64,000 nt of DNA from Amorphochlora amoebiformis (lineage: Eukaryota > Cercozoa > Chlorarachniophyceae). How positions within the stretch are numbered: the stretch's first letter is position 1; the number at the start of each line of letters is the position of its first letter. The stretch is taken from NCBI GenBank assembly GCA_054601695.1, contig BAAHQB010000211.1, forward strand, positions 1 to 64,000. Direction: 5' to 3'. Shown here in pieces: positions 46,654 to 64,000 of this stretch. The translations under genes and the position numbers were made by a program. A model generated the notes under the pieces. The model saw nothing but the letters and a program-made list of their open reading frames with translations. It did not search any database and was not told the DNA's origin.

Positions 46654-47933
46654 ATAATCCAACTGTAACCGAACCTACCCGATGTTCAACTCACCTCACC
46701 GTACGCAATTTGGCGTCCGTCCGTCCACGAGTTTGGATTGTACAAGATATCAGATTCTACAAGCTTTCACGATCTTGTCCACAACCTTAGAACCTGTTCT
46801 CGCATCTTCGTGTCCGAGGCGCTACCACTCCCAGCAATCCCAGCAACCGTCCGGTCCGTAGTGCCACTCGCATACTTAACCAGCTTTCGCAAACTTATCA
46901 GGATGTAGACCATGTCGCCAGTGTGGTAGTATGATCGATAATAATCTATAAGTATGTATGTACATCTGGACTCACACAAAAGGTCTAGTATAGTAAAGTT
47001 TAGGTTTTCGTTTGAGTGTCAGCTAGTCAGGGATATGTGTATCGTATTGTATTGTACTGTAATTGTATTGCATCGATCTTCCATCCATAAATAACAACAT
47101 AAATCTAGCCTATACATACAGATGTATGACTGGCATAAATTATAATAATAATTAAGGTCCCCAACAGCCTAGACAGCGGGTGAATACCACGAGATCGCGT
47201 TTTAATTATCATGCACGGGATCAGATCGAAATCTAGAGGGATCTGCAGGCGGCGCGCATGTATATATCCCGCGGAAGTTTTGGCGCAATTCATGTCATTA
47301 CACGAGAGTGTAGTATCGATCGTCGTGGGCGTGGCCAGTAGCATACCGGGTACTGCGGTGCGTACGTACGTACGTACAAGTTACGGTACAACCCTAGAAC
47401 CGGGTACTACGGTCTAGACGGTGCGGTGCGTACGTACATATATGTATAATATATTTTTATTGTATATATAATATATTGATTGTTATACAGTGTGCATAAC
47501 TGTAGCTGGTACCATCCGCACAGTGCATTAACACTAGTACACTAGTTACACTACCTAGACTACTTGTGAACACGTGTGTCAATACAGTACAAGCATGCGG
47601 TACGTCACTGCCCCGGTACCTTGCGCAGACAAAAAATAAGTATACGTACGTATGCGCATACATTGTACATGTACGTACATACCGTGGCAGACATCATGAA
47701 ACATATGTCGTCCCTAGTGACTTGTACTAGTTGTATAACTAGTACTAGTAGTATAACCACATTCATTCCTATCGCGTACGTTACGGTACGTGTATTCAAG
47801 AGTATTTCTAGTATGTTGTAGATGTATATACGTACGTACTTTCATGGTGGATATGTTAGATTCGGCAGCGGCTTACTAGTTACTACATACTAGACATATA
47901 CGACGCCATGATTATTGTATAATGTATATATCC

Positions 47934-47985
<52 letters not shown>

Positions 47986-48246
47986 TCTACTACTACTATT
48001 ACTACTACTACTATTACTACTACTATTACTTACCTAATGTTCATACTTATTGTTTAAAGCCGGATGAGTTTGGTGTAATCGTCTTGTTCGTTGCAAATTA
48101 ACGAATTCTCCGACGAAGGTTGATCATAAGGATAGCCATCTATCTAGCCTGTAGTACTATACATGAACTCGGTAGGTACTAGCCGCTAGATGATTCGATA
48201 CTACTACTCGGATAGATACTAGAAGATCTAGCTTCCTTTGCTACTC
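46654..48246. other. Intergenic between convergent genes
   Basis: Unique sequence with many self-complementary words (GTACGTAC, ACTAGTACTAGT), a short (TA)n (47937-47985) and an (ACT)n-like tract (47985-48025). Apart from the weak ORF at 46767 nothing coding is supported. Confidence 0.5.
46767..46979 (-). CDS. Uncertain short ORF, possible gene remnant
   Basis: The minus frame reads GDMVYILISLRKLVKYASG and ends LRLWTRS; an overlapping minus frame reads EDARTGSKVVDKIVKACRI before its own stop at about 46755. Two coding-looking frames in the same 150 bp suggest a decayed or mis-split exon just downstream of the dehydrogenase gene. No family recognised. Confidence 0.2.
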   Translation of the reverse strand: MCESRCTYILIDYYRSYYHTGDMVYILISLRKLVKYASGTTDRTVAGIAGSGSASDTKMREQVLRLWTRS

Positions 48247-63272
<15,026 letters not shown>

Positions 63273-64000
63273 TCGGAGCCGAGAAATTAGGTTTTTAATT
63301 TGTCGGGTTTGGATTCCGAGAAAATGAAACTGTTCTCCTGGGACATTTAGCAAATCGGACATATTACACGGTTCGCATATAATATATATTCGCAAGGAGA
63401 TTCAACCATGGTGAGAATGGCGGGTCGCCTGGGGGAGAGAACAGAACATTTCTTCGATTCCATTTCTTTTCGCTTTCTGTTTTCCAACCTTTTCTCTATT
63501 TCGGTGTGGGTTGGGGGTGGGTGTATGAGTTGAACATTTCGTGATAAATGAGCATTGGGGGACTTTTAGCGTCAAATGCTCAAGATCGAAAGGATTTTCG
63601 GGTTTGTTCAACGTTTGGTTGCTCTGAGCGGGGGTTTGGAACAAACGCGTAGTTTGTGTGAGATTGAGGGGGGAGGATTGGCAAAAAAGTTGATGATTTC
63701 GCTGTTGGCAAAAAATTGTTCGTAATCAGGGGGGTTCCGTCAGCAGCATCGCCGACTGCTGGTGAGTGACCCTACCTCTCCCTGCTGCTCTCTTACTTTA
63801 TGTTTCTCCTCATGTACGGTTTTCCTCTGCGTCCATCTCACATCCTTCGCTGCCGATGCTTCCTATGCTCATCTCCCCGTCCCTCTCCCTCTCTCTCTCT
63901 CCTCCCTCTCTCTCTCTCCTCCCTCTCTCTCTCTCCCAGCCTTTGTGATTGGTATATGATGTTTTCAGTCTGACTTAGTGTTCAATCTCGATTTCGATTT
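63273..64000. other. Upstream region of the GST-OTU gene
   Basis: Unique sequence of ordinary composition with a CT-rich stretch at 63880-63938. It presumably holds the minus-strand promoter. Short frames on either strand are not convincing as genes. Confidence 0.4.

Noticed and set aside
46222-46662. 146-aa minus-strand ORF
   Set aside because: Antisense shadow of the last dehydrogenase exon.

Overview
The window is the left end of a nuclear chromosome of a eukaryote, probably a unicellular one. It opens with CCCTAA-type telomeric repeat in the orientation expected for a left telomere. The genes carry many GT-AG introns, and a large share of the non-coding DNA is (TA)n microsatellite plus short minisatellites. 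The gene set (fungal/algal-type lipoxygenase, REEP/Yop1 protein, SAM-caspase protein, glutathionyl-hydroquinone-reductase-like GST, OTU protease) fits a protist or alga, but I cannot name the lineage.

Layout. 1-430: degenerate telomere array. 441-5362: a DNA transposon with perfect 22-bp terminal inverted repeats. It carries two divergent ORFs, and its DDE transposase ORF is broken by an internal tandem duplication. 5363-5733: more telomere array, so the transposon sits inside telomeric repeat. 5985-10726 (-): five-exon secreted right-handed beta-helix protein, probably carbohydrate-active. 11199-19038 (+): leucine-rich-repeat protein with short exons and very large repeat-filled introns; it shares a 472-bp upstream region with the previous gene. 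19039-22816: mostly (TA)n with no convincing gene. 22817-about 25990 (+): REEP/Yop1 family ER-membrane protein. About 26437-29727 (+): lipoxygenase. 29927-31102 (-): small unidentified three-exon gene. 33315-42098 (+): twelve-exon gene for a 1198-residue protein with an N-terminal SAM domain, a caspase-like domain and a long helical tail. 43884-46653 (+): zinc-less medium-chain dehydrogenase with an N-terminal membrane anchor. 48247-63272 (-): a very fragmented gene of at least 18 exons. Its phase-compatible exons read a GST of the glutathionyl-hydroquinone reductase type directly into an OTU protease.

Gene models were built by eye: splice sites were chosen so that GT-AG rules, codon phase and protein-family continuity all agree. 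For the beta-helix, SAM-caspase and dehydrogenase genes, and for the 18-exon chain of the GST-OTU gene, the exon lengths sum to an exact multiple of three with a single terminal stop.

The most unusual recurring feature is in the GST-OTU gene. At six exon edges, the splice site with adjacent exon bases has been duplicated in tandem, from 2 copies up to 14-copy minisatellites, often interleaved with (TA)n. Repeats of telomere type also appear away from the end: in an intron of the dehydrogenase gene, in an intergenic tract near 30.4 kb, and as filler at the duplication junction inside the transposase ORF.
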